Source: Pelargonium cotyledonis
Taxonomy: Eukaryota; Streptophyta; Magnoliopsida; Geraniales; Geraniaceae
NCBI GenBank assembly: GCA_036897625.1
Contig: JAYMTA010000736.1
Location: 1 to 24,798 of the forward strand
Direction of reading: 5' to 3'
Length of the DNA stretch: 24,798 bases
The position numbers were made by a program, and so were the translations under genes. Below the pieces are notes generated by a model. It did not search any database. It had not been told where the DNA came from and saw only the letters and a list, made by a program, of their open reading frames with translations. Below are positions 1-9,246 of the stretch, piece by piece; position 1 is the stretch's first letter, and each line of letters begins with the position of its first letter.

Positions 1-205
1 AAATTGTAATTCTACATATTAAAAAATATTTTATTATTTATTTTGAACGGTGACTGTTAGTTTTGACGGATTCCGTTAGTGATTTAACGGAATGGACCTC
101 GCGGAAACGAGAAATGCGATACTATGACCTCACAAGAACAAATTAAAGTACAAAGACCCCGATGGAATAAATGAGATAGTACAGGAACCTCTGGGGTCAT
201 TTTTC
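1..205. mobile_element. End of a degenerate repetitive element
   Basis: This stretch carries near-palindromic motifs around GACGGATTCCGTTAG and TTTAACGGAATGGACC, followed by a run that reads, on the minus strand, like the 'rule-out' ends of common plant DNA elements (GGGTC, then TTTGTACTTTAATTTG). A related motif (AACGGATTCTGTCAAA followed by TTTAACAGAATATCC) lies in the right inverted repeat of the MULE-like element at 21215-22330. The element runs off the left edge, so its other end, size and class cannot be seen. This is inference from motif resemblance; the boundary near 205 is approximate. Confidence 0.35.
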
Positions 206-769
206 CTACTATAAAATATGAACATAATATCTTAAACATTGAATAACAGAAACATAAACTAAAGATGAATAGGTCAAATACGAACTTGTATTACTTGTAA
301 AAAATTTGCAAGAGTCGAAAAACAAAGAACTGGCCAATAATCATTAGCCAAGTCACAGAAGTTCAATTACAAGGGGATAGGAAGAAAGATGTCACGATCT
401 TTATGACAATTACATGCTCAGAGAAAAGAAATTGTTAAGAGATTCAGGGATGTACAGATACTGACTAAATCATCTGGTGAAGATTATTAAGCTCCTCAGT
501 GGTAGACTTGCTTTTGTTCATCTACAATAACGGTCACAAGCCATAAGCCACAACCCAGCAATTCCTATGAGTATGTTTAACTACTAGGAATATGTACAAC
601 TTTATAGTTTGAGTAGATGAAAGACATGGCCCTGCTGGGCAGTTAATCAGGGAGTGAACCATTCTTTTCCAACTCTGAAAATGGTAAACTTGAAATGCAC
701 ATACAGCTAAGTAGTAAGTTCTGCGAGAAATTACCATGGTGAGCCACAGACAGCTAGATGAGCTTCACA
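206..769 (-). other. Probable 3' untranslated and downstream region of the F-box gene
   Basis: This is the DNA downstream of the stop codon of the minus-strand F-box gene. The part nearest 769 should be 3' untranslated sequence of its last exon, because that exon holds only ten codons before the stop. I could not fix a polyadenylation site. A 67-codon minus-strand open frame at 534-737 lies inside it and shows no recognisable domain. No other gene is visible. Confidence 0.4.
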
Positions 770-2887
770 TTACACGGTCAGTTGTTCAAACTGATTTTGT
801 ACCTGTAAAATATATTAAATTTTAGAAATCCATTTGTCTTATGAAATGGTTAGTAGTACCAGAAAAACAATGGTGACAAGAATGCTAAATGCGGTAATTG
901 ACTGTTAGAGAAGTACATATATGTACCATCAATTCAACCAAACAAAACTCAATTGTCACATTGTGACATATATGCATTTGACCATTAGAGGTTGCCCCGC
1001 TATACCGACAGCCCCAGAGGTTTCAAGTGACAGATGCAACCCTACCTATAATGTAGAAATTGCTCGCACAAACAACCTCAAGTCCCCTAGTGTGTAAGGG
1101 CTTTTGCTGACTCTGAGGACATTTATGATTTAATTAAGGCACAAATACACTCTTAGGGCTTGCTAACCTGCTCATGAATAACCAACGGTTCCATGCAAAA
1201 ACTAATGAAATTTTTATCATATGGAATCAATGGATGAACCTTACTAGGTCAGCAATCCTTAGGAACATTCAAATCTAGGAAGAGCTCAAGCAGAAAAGCC
1301 TAAGTGCATATTAGACCTTGAAAATTGGACTATAATAGTCAAAACAATTCATATGGCGGTGTTACTCAAGGTCCTCTCAGTATCCTCTACTTTAGCACGC
1401 AGCTCTCGTCTACTAAGAATCCTATAATCCACAAATTATTTTTTTTCTTCTAATAGATGTCGTCCAACCATGAATCTCATCTAAAAATCATTCCATATTA
1501 CACATTATAATTAAGCGCACAAGAAGATGAACTGCTGAAAGAAGAGCAAGTTTAAAACTATGGCTTATTTTTGTAGTGTTCATGCCTAGTCCAGAAAAAT
1601 AAGTTCCAATCGATTGAACAGAGCAAAGCAGAAAAGAAACTAAATGAAAAGGAACATAATGAATGTAACTTGAAGGAAAAATTGTAAATGAATTATGTGG
1701 TGGCTTACTTCTGTTCTTGTTGAAGTAACCCAATCAGGAGGTGGCCAAAACAGCTTAGAATATGCAGGGAAATTTTTTAAGGGTGCAATACTACCATTCT
1801 CTAAATCAAATACACCTATATTACTACTCTTCACCACATCATCTTCGTCCCCATTTGTACCAAAGAAACTATCTGCAAAAAGTATGCAGTTCCCTTTGCA
1901 GACAGAAAGATCATCCACCCTTGCAGAAAATGTGCAATCATCACTCAAGAACAATATTCGATCCCCCAAGTTTTTGACCTCGACCCACTTCTGCATTTGA
2001 GCAGACAACTTGAAAACCTTAAACCGCACCGTCCTCTCAGATACACAATCAAACTGCTCGGGCAATTCATCACTTATACCAAGATCTGGCTCCAGTTCAA
2101 TGCTCAAATACATATCAACCAACAACAACTCACCCCCTGATTCAACCAAAATCTTCTTGTCACCTCCGAACACAGGATTGGCCACCAAACTCACATTCGA
2201 AGACAATCCAACAATCACAGTCCTCCCCGTACTATCAACGGCATAAAATTTCCCTTTAAACAATATCACATCATCATAGGGGGAAGGCATGTCTTGAATA
2301 ACAGTCCACTGTTTATCTCCATGCTTGAACATAGCTAATTTCCCAGAAACATGGATTGTAAGCAACACAAAATCATCACCACCACAATCTGAGTGCATAC
2401 AAACAACCTTTTCCATATATAAATTAGCTCCATCACTCAATATGTTATGCATGGGCCTATAATTAATGTACTGTAGAACAAATTCCTGACCCAATTCCAA
2501 AACCCGAATGTTCCATAAATCCATTACCTGCGGGAGATTCTTGGGTGGCCTAATGGCTCGAGATCTCGAGAGTGGGTGCACCAGGTTCGTTTTCTCGGGG
2601 AAACCGTCGATTTTGACCAACCAGGAACCTCCGGTTTCGTGATCGCGAGCTTGGGGCAGACCCAGAAGGAAAATGGTGCGTCTTGAGAGGTAGAAACCCC
2701 AGGCGGAGGATGAGAGACCGTCGTTGGGGAGGGCCAAGAATCGAGTCGGGAAGATGCTGGACTTGGGAGCCACAGAGGACCGCCACGTAGGACAGACCGA
2801 TCGGAACCGGAGAACGTCGAATTGGGTCCCGAGGCGTTTCACGATCTCGCCCAGGAGTTCTCTGGGGAGTTGAGACCATTCCACCAT
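770..2887 (-). CDS. F-box protein, SKIP23-like (DUF295), two exons
   Basis: Likely substrate receptor of an SCF ubiquitin ligase. Coding exons run 2887-1709 (393 codons) and 802-770 (ten codons plus stop), giving 403 residues, a normal length for the SKIP23 family. Residues 4-44 form the F-box (start MVEWSQLPRELLGEIVKRL, then LRFRSVCPTWRSSV). The rest is the DUF295 beta-propeller-like region, ending in the family motif FPAYSKLFWPPPDWV near residue 385. The donor at 1708 (GAA then GTAAG) and the acceptor at 803 (TTTTACAG) join in phase 0 and give the C-terminus TRTE-VQNQFEQLTV, which fits the VQNQ-type end I recall for SKIP23 homologues. Without splicing the frame reads through to 1640 with 22 implausible hydrophobic residues. 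The start is the first ATG before the F-box. The gene is divergent from the BTB gene, 395 bases away. The family call is firm; the target protein is unknown. Confidence 0.88.
803..1708 (-). other. Intron of the SKIP23-like F-box gene
   Basis: A GT-AG intron of 906 bases, inferred from the donor GAA|GTAAG at 1708 and the acceptor TTTTACAG| ending at 803. It is AT-rich, and I see no repeat or gene inside it. Phase 0 splicing is supported by the sensible family-like C-terminus of the second exon. Confidence 0.75.
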
Positions 2888-3282
2888 GGATGGATTTTAA
2901 AGGAAAGATGGAGAAATTGGCCGAGAAAATAAGAGAAAATTTATGGAGTTGGTGAAGATGAAGAAGAAATTTGCAATGACAAAGACAATAACAATTAGCA
3001 ATTGACAATCAAATCTAAAATCCCCAATGGAGCTTGTGGCAATTGGGATTTGGGGCTGTTTGGTTGCCGAGAAACTCGAGCGCGGCAAGGAAGGTAGTTG
3101 CCAAGTATGGCACGTGACCCACGTGAAAACCGACCCGACCCGGCATGGTCAAGGAAATGATTCGTTTGAATCGTTTCTGTTTTAATTTCAAGCTTAAAAT
3201 CTAAAGTCTCGCGACTTACTGAGTGAGGAAGACGACAACGATGACGACAGTGCTCAATAAACGACACCGTTTCACCTGAAAA
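2888..3282. promoter_or_regulatory. Divergent promoter between F-box and BTB genes
   Basis: The 395 bases between the two start codons must hold both promoters and both 5' leaders. The centre is GC-richer than the surrounding spacers and contains two G-boxes at 3111-3125. I see no clear TATA box for either gene, as is common for broadly expressed divergent plant pairs. A bidirectional role is inferred from the layout and was not observed. Confidence 0.6.
3111..3125. promoter_or_regulatory. Paired G-boxes (CACGTG x2)
   Basis: CACGTGACCCACGTG contains two perfect CACGTG palindromes whose starts are 9 bases apart. They lie about 225 bases from the F-box start and about 160 bases from the BTB start. 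G-boxes are binding sites for plant bZIP and bHLH factors, including ABF and PIF classes. Because the core is palindromic, one site could serve both directions. The sites are seen directly; their use is inferred. Confidence 0.55.
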
Positions 3283-5772
3283 ATGCGGCCGCGACGTTGT
3301 GCGGCGGTGGGACACGATTCCGACACGACCGATTCCGAATCGGATACGATGAAGTGCCTGTCTTGCAGGGAAGAGTACGAATCGTGCGACGCAGGTACCT
3401 GCAAGGAGTGCTACGAGGAGGCTAGCGAGACCGAAGAAGAGCTCAAGCGAGAGATCGAGGAGTTGAAGGCCAAAGTCGCTTTTCTCAGGTTCTGGTCGCC
3501 GTTCGATCAGCACCACAGTCGCACCTCCGGTCCCTCTGGCTTCACCGATGTCGTTCTGATCGCCTCCGGCGACGGCGCTGGAAATGGGCCCTCCGTTCCG
3601 GTACCGGCCCATAAAGCGGTTTTGGTGAGTACCCATTTCACTCAATTTCCTATTCAAGCTTTAGTTTGATTTTGATACACGCAATGAAAATTTATCAAAT
3701 TTATATTCTTGGGTCATTAAGAAAAAAAAAATGGTCATCAATTTCGTGTCTCCGCACTCACAAATAGCAAATAATTTAAAATCATGTGTAAAGAATTTGG
3801 AAAAACCAAGAAATTACTTTGAAGGTTGAGCACTTCCATTGCATTGTAGTGTTAAATATTTCATGTACATTGTATTCATATGAAAGGGTGAATATAGTAA
3901 TATACTTATGCATATTTAGAGAATTTAGAGCTTTGTGTTACATAGGGCTCATGTGAAGTTTTTCAAATTTAGGTACCGTTTCTTCATCTAGTTTTGATAA
4001 TTTACATTGATCCTTCTACAATACTACAACTATAGCCGAACATATGATATTAAACAATGGTTAACTTGACTTGTTGTTAAATGATGATGATTTCTTAAGG
4101 ATGCATATATCTTTTAAGATTGCTGATTTGCCGATCTGGTACATAAACACATATGAGAATGATAATACGAGTTATATAATTAAATTTTGTGGGAAAATAT
4201 GTTTTAAAAACTCACTACTTGTTGGCTGTAAAGAATTTTAATTGGTTTGGCATCTACCTTATCATCCGTATAGAAGAGGACAATTTAGTTATTGGAACAG
4301 GAGGGCAGGTAGATGTATTTTTGGTTTGCCTCAAGGGAGGTCTATAGAATTTGCTCGTACTCAATTGGTAGCCAAAGTACTTGAATTCTCTCAACATTTG
4401 GTCTCCTTTTTTTTCATTTTTCTTTCACTGGCAGTGGTAATCGTAAAGAGTATGAACCAGACTTTGTCTAATGATCCTATGATTCAGCTGTCATTGAAGT
4501 GATTTACGTAAATGAATTACTGGCTATATTTTCTTAGTTTCCTCTCCGATGACCATGTTTTGATTTGGTGGCAATTTAGTTCTTGGTGAGGTTAGTGTTG
4601 CAAAGTTTCGGCTGCATTGGCAAAGCACATATATTGGCATACTTTCTTCGCACATAACAAGATGCCTCTTTTAATATGTTTGTGCATTAGCTCTTCTGTG
4701 TGGGGTGCATGTAGTCTTTAACAGTACCTCCGAGTGTTACTGTCTGTGTGGGTGCTGCAATGCATGTAATTGTACATATTAAACTTGTTAGACTATGTTG
4801 TTTCAATAAAAATGGTTAACTTCGAGTGACCACTCTTCTCAGGTGCCCCTTCTGATACGTGTATGTACCTTTCTTTTCTTTTTTTCCTGTCCTCAGTCTT
4901 TCAATATTCAGCTGAAAAAATTAAGCATCTGAATTTATATTTATCAATTTTGTTCAATATTAGGAACACAACTATTCAAGTAAGAGTTGTGGTAGCATCA
5001 ATCAGAGTAAGATGCGTGAAAAAAGTCAAATGCAGTTTGGACATGAGTGTAAGGAGATTAGTGACCCTGTGAAGAAATGTGAGAGAACTCAGTTAGAAGA
5101 ATATGATGGAATGGAGGAGGAGAATTAGAGCAGAGGATTTCAATGAGTTTTGCTAGAAGTGTAGCCTAGCCCAACATTTTTTTCTGGAAAATTGCTTGGT
5201 TGATGTTGTAGTTTTGTTTATGTCAATCTACTTATTTCTGTGCGTGTGATTAAGTGGACTCATCTTGTACTATTTGATTTTCTCATACGCTTTTGAACAT
5301 TTTCAAATATATTCAGGCAAGCCGTTCTCCAGTGTTCAAAGCCATGCTCGAAAATGAAATGGAAGAAAGCCGAAGTGGCACTATCAATATCAGTGATGTG
5401 TCATATGATGCTCTCCGTTCCTTTGTGACCTACCTGTACACTGCTGAAGCATGGCTTGACGAGCAAATGGCATGTGACCTACTAGTATTGGCTGAAAAAT
5501 ACCAAGTGAAGCATCTCAAGGCATATTGTGAGAAATTCATGGTGTCCAAACTGAACTGGGACAATTCTGTCATGAGCTATGCCTTTGCGCACCAGCACAA
5601 CGCCAAGCATTTGCTCGATTCAGCATTGTCATTGATCATCGACAACATGGACATGCTTACTAAACAAGACGAGTATATGGAGCTCGTTGAAAAGGATGCA
5701 AGGCTGGTCGTGGAAATCTATGAAGCTTATCTCTCCAAACAGGTAAACACCGCCGCTCCCAAGGATCAATGA
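3283..5772 (+). CDS. BTB/POZ domain protein, At4g08455-like, two exons
   Basis: Likely substrate adaptor for a CUL3 ubiquitin ligase. Exons 3283-3624 (114 codons) and 5317-5772 (151 codons plus stop) join in phase 0 (TTG|GTGAGT donor, ATTCAG| acceptor) to give 265 residues. In order: an acidic N-terminal stretch (1-22); a small cysteine cluster with CLSC and CKEC pairs (C25, C28, C40, C43) that may bind zinc; a charged helix likely to form a coiled coil (about 46-70, ETEEELKREIEELKAKV); the BTB fold from about residue 86 (GFTDVVL, PVPAHKAVL, RSPVFKAMLENEMEES) to about 190; and a C-terminal helical tail ending KQVNTAAPKDQ. I recall the Arabidopsis homologue beginning at the residue matching M23 (ATG at 3349), so either ATG may be the true start; I give the longer form because the frame is open. 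Family call firm, start uncertain. Confidence 0.88.
3625..5316 (+). other. Intron of the BTB/POZ gene
   Basis: A GT-AG intron of 1692 bases that interrupts the BTB fold between HKAVL and ASRSPVF. It is AT-rich with several T runs. Short open frames inside it (for example 4242-4502 and 4863-5072) show no domain and are taken as chance. No transposon end was recognised. Confidence 0.8.
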
Positions 5773-6105
5773 AATCATATAGGTAAAGTAGTTTGGTGAT
5801 TTTTGATGTATCTAATCAAACATATTTAGTTTTGGACATCTCTAAGGTGAGTGAGTGTGTGTCCTAGATTATTACTACATTGAACATTCAAGCCTGAGTT
5901 TTTTTTTTATGGTTCTCATGAAAATGTTGAATATTGGCATGGATGATATGTATTGTTCAATATAGAAATATTTGGATTGTATTTGAATGATATGATATTT
6001 TGGTAATCAAATTTGCTGTTGATACATTTTCTCTGGTGTCTCTGTCTGTTTTTGTTGAATTATTTAAACGTTTTTTTCTTTAAAAAAAAAAAAAAACAAC
6101 AACAA

Positions 6106-6253
6106 GACAGTGATTGAAATGAAATTATTTACCTGCTTCACTACCATTGTCCAAATGACAAAAGTGCACAAAAAACAACAACAACAACAAGACAGTGATT
6201 GAAATGAAATTATTTACCTGCTTCACTACCATTGTCCAAATAACAAAAGTGCA
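6106..6253. repeat. Tandem duplication, 85-base period
   Basis: The 63-base core at 6106-6168 is repeated at 6191-6253 with a single difference (G in the first copy, A in the second, within CCAAAT(G/A)ACAAAAG). The two copies are separated by CAACAACAA-type sequence, which also precedes the first copy after a poly-A run. The near identity means the duplication is recent. Slippage or unequal exchange at the A/CAA tract is a likely cause. Confidence 0.9.
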
Positions 6254-7179
6254 TACCTATATGGTCATGTCATGTCATAGTGTCATGTGCAATTTGTTTT
6301 TGTTTGATTGCATCACATCATGATTATTGGGTAGGCCATCAATCTCCACAATACTAGTGCAAAACCGTAAGAAGTTATAAAAAGGTCATCCAAAAATCCT
6401 ACCGTTTAAAATAAGTTCACCGGTTTACATATAATTTATTTCGTGTCTCGAAGTTGATAACCGGAGTTGTAAACATTTTTAACCTGCATAAACTATAGAT
6501 TAAAGGGTAAAGACAGTATCTTTGATGAATCTTCAGGTGTCCAAATATTGATTAAATAGAGAAAAACGACTTCAAATAAATTAAATGGCAGACCATTTGT
6601 TTACTGGATATGATTTATTAAGTGCATAATTAGAAAGTTAATCACATGATTAACGTTTATTGCACCAAAAGGCTATAAACCAAAACCGTCATATATAATA
6701 CAACCAGTGCACCCATATATGCGTGTCGGTCCAATTGAAAATGATATGAGTTATATAGTTCAACAAATGGAAATAAATGTTTTGGAAAAAATATATCTTT
6801 ATAAGAGAATATTTTTTATGGTAAAATCTTGCATGTAAATTGTGTAATATATATTTGCTAAATAGGGAAATCTTGTAGAATCTAAATAAAATATTGAAAA
6901 TTTTGTAATGCATAGTTTCAGTGAAGTTTTTCTTTCTCACAAGTATCTTTTATTTGAAACAATATTGAAATTTCTTAGAGTCCTCAAAAATAAGATTACT
7001 TTGATGATGTATCACGATTTAGTACTATATTGTAGTTGATGTGTTACCATATGGATGACATAATATGAACATGAGATACTGGCCAACTTTGTTGGATCAA
7101 ACTATTTAAAACGCTTGAATTTCACGAGATGTAAAGTTTGAGTTTTCCTTCATTGTATTTATATTGCATGTATATACTA

Positions 7180-7860
7180 TATAAAAAAAAGATTGGCGTT
7201 AGAGTGTCGAAGAAATAACGACACTATGGAAAAATATATATGGGTCGGTAATCTTGCGGAGCCATGAGTATCGCCATGAAAAAGCTGGGAGTATCCTTTG
7301 AGAAGTCATAATAAGAGCCGTCATGGGAAAGTATGAGTGATATCTCATCAGTGGAGTCATAGGAGTCGTTTCCTTGGAAGTCGTATTGAGTGTTGCATTA
7401 AAGGTATCTTTATAGACATTATGAGAGTTGTTGTGACAAAGTAGGTAGCCTTCTCGAGTAATTTATATAATTCATCGTAAGAGTATATCAGGTTCTCAAT
7501 GAAAAGTTATGAGAGTCACCAGAAAAACAAATGATTTAATTGATGATTTGTAGGAGTCATCTTGAAGTCATGAGAGTCTTCTTAAAGAAACATGAGGTTG
7601 TCCATAAAAGTCATAATAATAATCACATAAAAGTAGGTGATATTCTGGATGAGGGTAGAAGAGATGGTAGGGGTTGATTTGAGGGAGAGTATGAGGGTTG
7701 TAGGTGATCTCTTAGAGATTCGTTGGGGTTGTCTTGGGTCGGGAGTGTCCGGGTGAGGATGGAAGTAGATGCGAAAGAGAGTACTGAATCTAAGATATGT
7801 TGGTATGGACGGGTGAATGTAGGGGTTGATGAGAGGGTAAATGTAGATTTAGAGAGAAAC
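7180..7860. repeat. G-rich, C-poor tract with GTCAT/GAGAGTC repeats
   Basis: The plus strand shows strong G-over-C skew, clearest at 7640-7850 with runs such as GGGTAG, GAGGGAGAG and GGGGTTGATGAGAGGG. Before it, at about 7290-7610, variants of AGTCATGAGAGTC recur (AAGTCATAATAAGAG, GAGTCATAGGAGTCG, GTTATGAGAGTCACC, AAGTCATGAGAGTC, AAAGTCATAATAAT). This looks like a degraded satellite-like or transposon-derived tract. No protein domain is visible in any frame. Confidence 0.4.
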
Positions 7861-8328
7861 TACGACAACAACAAAAAATTTCAAAACGCCATCCATCAAA
7901 ATTACACTCACACAAGTATTCCTTTAATTCTAAAATTTTCAAGAAACATAATGTGTATAGTTAATCAAATCAATACTCATGTCTTATTACATGACATCTA
8001 CGCGTATACATTGAGTGATCTCCACTTTCTTTATTTAATTATAAAATGAAGACTTAATTGTTTTGTAATTTAATTATTAAATGAATATCTCTCCTTACTT
8101 TTATGGACCGTGACCTGTCTTTATATTACTATTTAGAGGATTTGAGGAGTATTCCCACGTGTATTTATAATTAGTGAAAATTTTCCAATATCTTATATAT
8201 AAGCACAATCACTTTCACGATAGATTCTTATCATTCTCTCTCCACCCACACACTGCTCTACCACTCTACCTAAGATATCACTTAATTTATGTATTTTTAT
8301 TTACTATTTTTGCGGTCACTATCTAATA

Positions 8329-8561
8329 CTCCCTCTCAAAATGAGTGTTTTGTTTTCATTTTTTGCAAAAATTAAGAATTACAGGATAATTTAGTGTGTT
8401 TTCAATATAACCCTCACTTTCTCCATCTACACCCCATGTGTATAAGTGATAAGGGTAATATAGGAAGAACACTAATATATTAACATAAAAATAAAAACAA
8501 GATACTTATTTTGAAACAAAAAATTTAAACAAACAAAACACTCATTTTGAGATAGACGTAG
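8329..8561 (+). mobile_element. Stowaway-type MITE, copy A
   Basis: The left end CTCCCTCTCAAAATGAGTG follows TA, and the right end CACTCATTTTGAGATAGACG is followed by TA after a few bases, matching the Stowaway (Tc1/mariner) signature of CTCCCTCCGTCCC-like inverted ends at a TA target. The inner sequence matches copies B and C. The right end holds a 36-base-offset duplication of the terminal motif (8497 and 8533). The element is about 233 bases, too short to encode transposase, so it is non-autonomous. Confidence 0.8.
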
Positions 8562-8662
8562 TACTTATTTCAATAATCACATTTTCCTTGAGAAAATGAC
8601 ATGAAAAGATAAGCCAAGTGATGAACTGTACACGATGTGAGTGCTAGTCACCTTATTATATA

Positions 8663-8914
8663 CTCCATCCGTCTCAAAATGAGTGTCTTGTTTTCATTTT
8701 TTGTAAAAATTAAAAATTACAAAATAATTTAACGTGTTTTCAATATTACTTTCACTTTTCCACCCACACCTCATGTGCAAATTAGTCCATGTGCATAAGT
8801 GATAAAGATAATATGAGAAAAATGATTATATAATAACCTAAAAATAGAAACAAGACACTCATTTTGGGACAAAAAATTTAGCCAAACAAGACACTCATTT
8901 TGGGACGGAGTGAG
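8663..8914 (+). mobile_element. Stowaway-type MITE, copy B
   Basis: This element begins CTCCATCCGTCTCAAAATGAG after TA and ends TTTTGGGACGGAGTGAG before TA. It is the same family and orientation as copy A, 101 bases downstream of it. Its right end has an exact 21-base duplication of the terminal motif (8850-8870 and 8886-8906), as in copy A. It ends 332 bases before the start codon of the first methyltransferase copy, so it lies in or beside that promoter. Confidence 0.85.
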
Positions 8915-9150
8915 TATTATTTTTTTTCCTATTTATATCAGGTTTTGAAGCGGATCTGTACACTCGCGGTTAACATTTTTAAGTCGTTTTGTCACACTCA
9001 AACAACTTCTCATTTGAGATTTATTCATCATTAAAGCTTGCTTCTCTCCCCATGAGTATATCGAGTGGGAATAAAAAACGTTCTTCTCACTGACACAACC
9101 TGTGTTGTCAATTGCGTCAATATCACTGACACAATCGTCACTTTCTCTTC

Positions 9151-9160
9151 TATAAATAAT
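9151..9160 (+). promoter_or_regulatory. TATA box of O-methyltransferase copy 1
   Basis: TATAAATAAT lies about 95 bases before the ATG at 9247, a sensible TATA-to-leader distance for a plant gene. A direct repeat CACTGACACAA occurs just upstream, near 9088 and 9125. The coding region is now broken, so the promoter may be a relic. Confidence 0.5.
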
Positions 9161-9246
9161 TAAAACACGAATCTCAATTCACACACACAATCTTCACTCC
9201 GAAGAGTACTAAAAATAGTAACAAGAAGTTAGAGAAAAATAAATAA

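Larger units (their letters stand above)
5773..8328. other. AT-rich spacer downstream of the BTB gene
   Basis: About 2.6 kb with no supported gene. The first 200 bases or so are probably the 3' untranslated region of the BTB gene. The spacer holds a tandem duplication (6106-6253) and a G-rich, C-poor tract (7180-7860), which are listed separately. Open frames at 6689-6940 (minus) and 7723-8049 (plus) are low in complexity or atypical in composition and are not called as genes. Confidence 0.5.

Noticed and set aside
534..737. A 67-codon minus-strand open frame downstream of the F-box gene
   Set aside because: It lies in the presumed 3' untranslated region right after the spliced stop codon and has no domain.
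2995..3657. A 220-codon minus-strand open frame across the divergent promoter and BTB exon 1
   Set aside because: It is antisense to the clear BTB exon, and its composition (arginine-rich) reflects the opposite strand. No domain is visible.
4242..5072. Short plus-strand open frames within the BTB gene intron
   Set aside because: Both are inside a well-supported GT-AG intron and are low in complexity.
7723..8049. A 108-codon plus-strand open frame in the G-rich tract
   Set aside because: The open frame follows from the skewed composition, the second half is AT-rich spacer, and there is no homology that I can recognise.
9088..9135. The repeated CACTGACACAA near the copy 1 promoter as a regulatory operator
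   Set aside because: Only two copies and no matching known plant motif that I can name. The nearby apparent palindrome (GACACAACCTGTGTTGTC) is not a true inverted repeat when checked.
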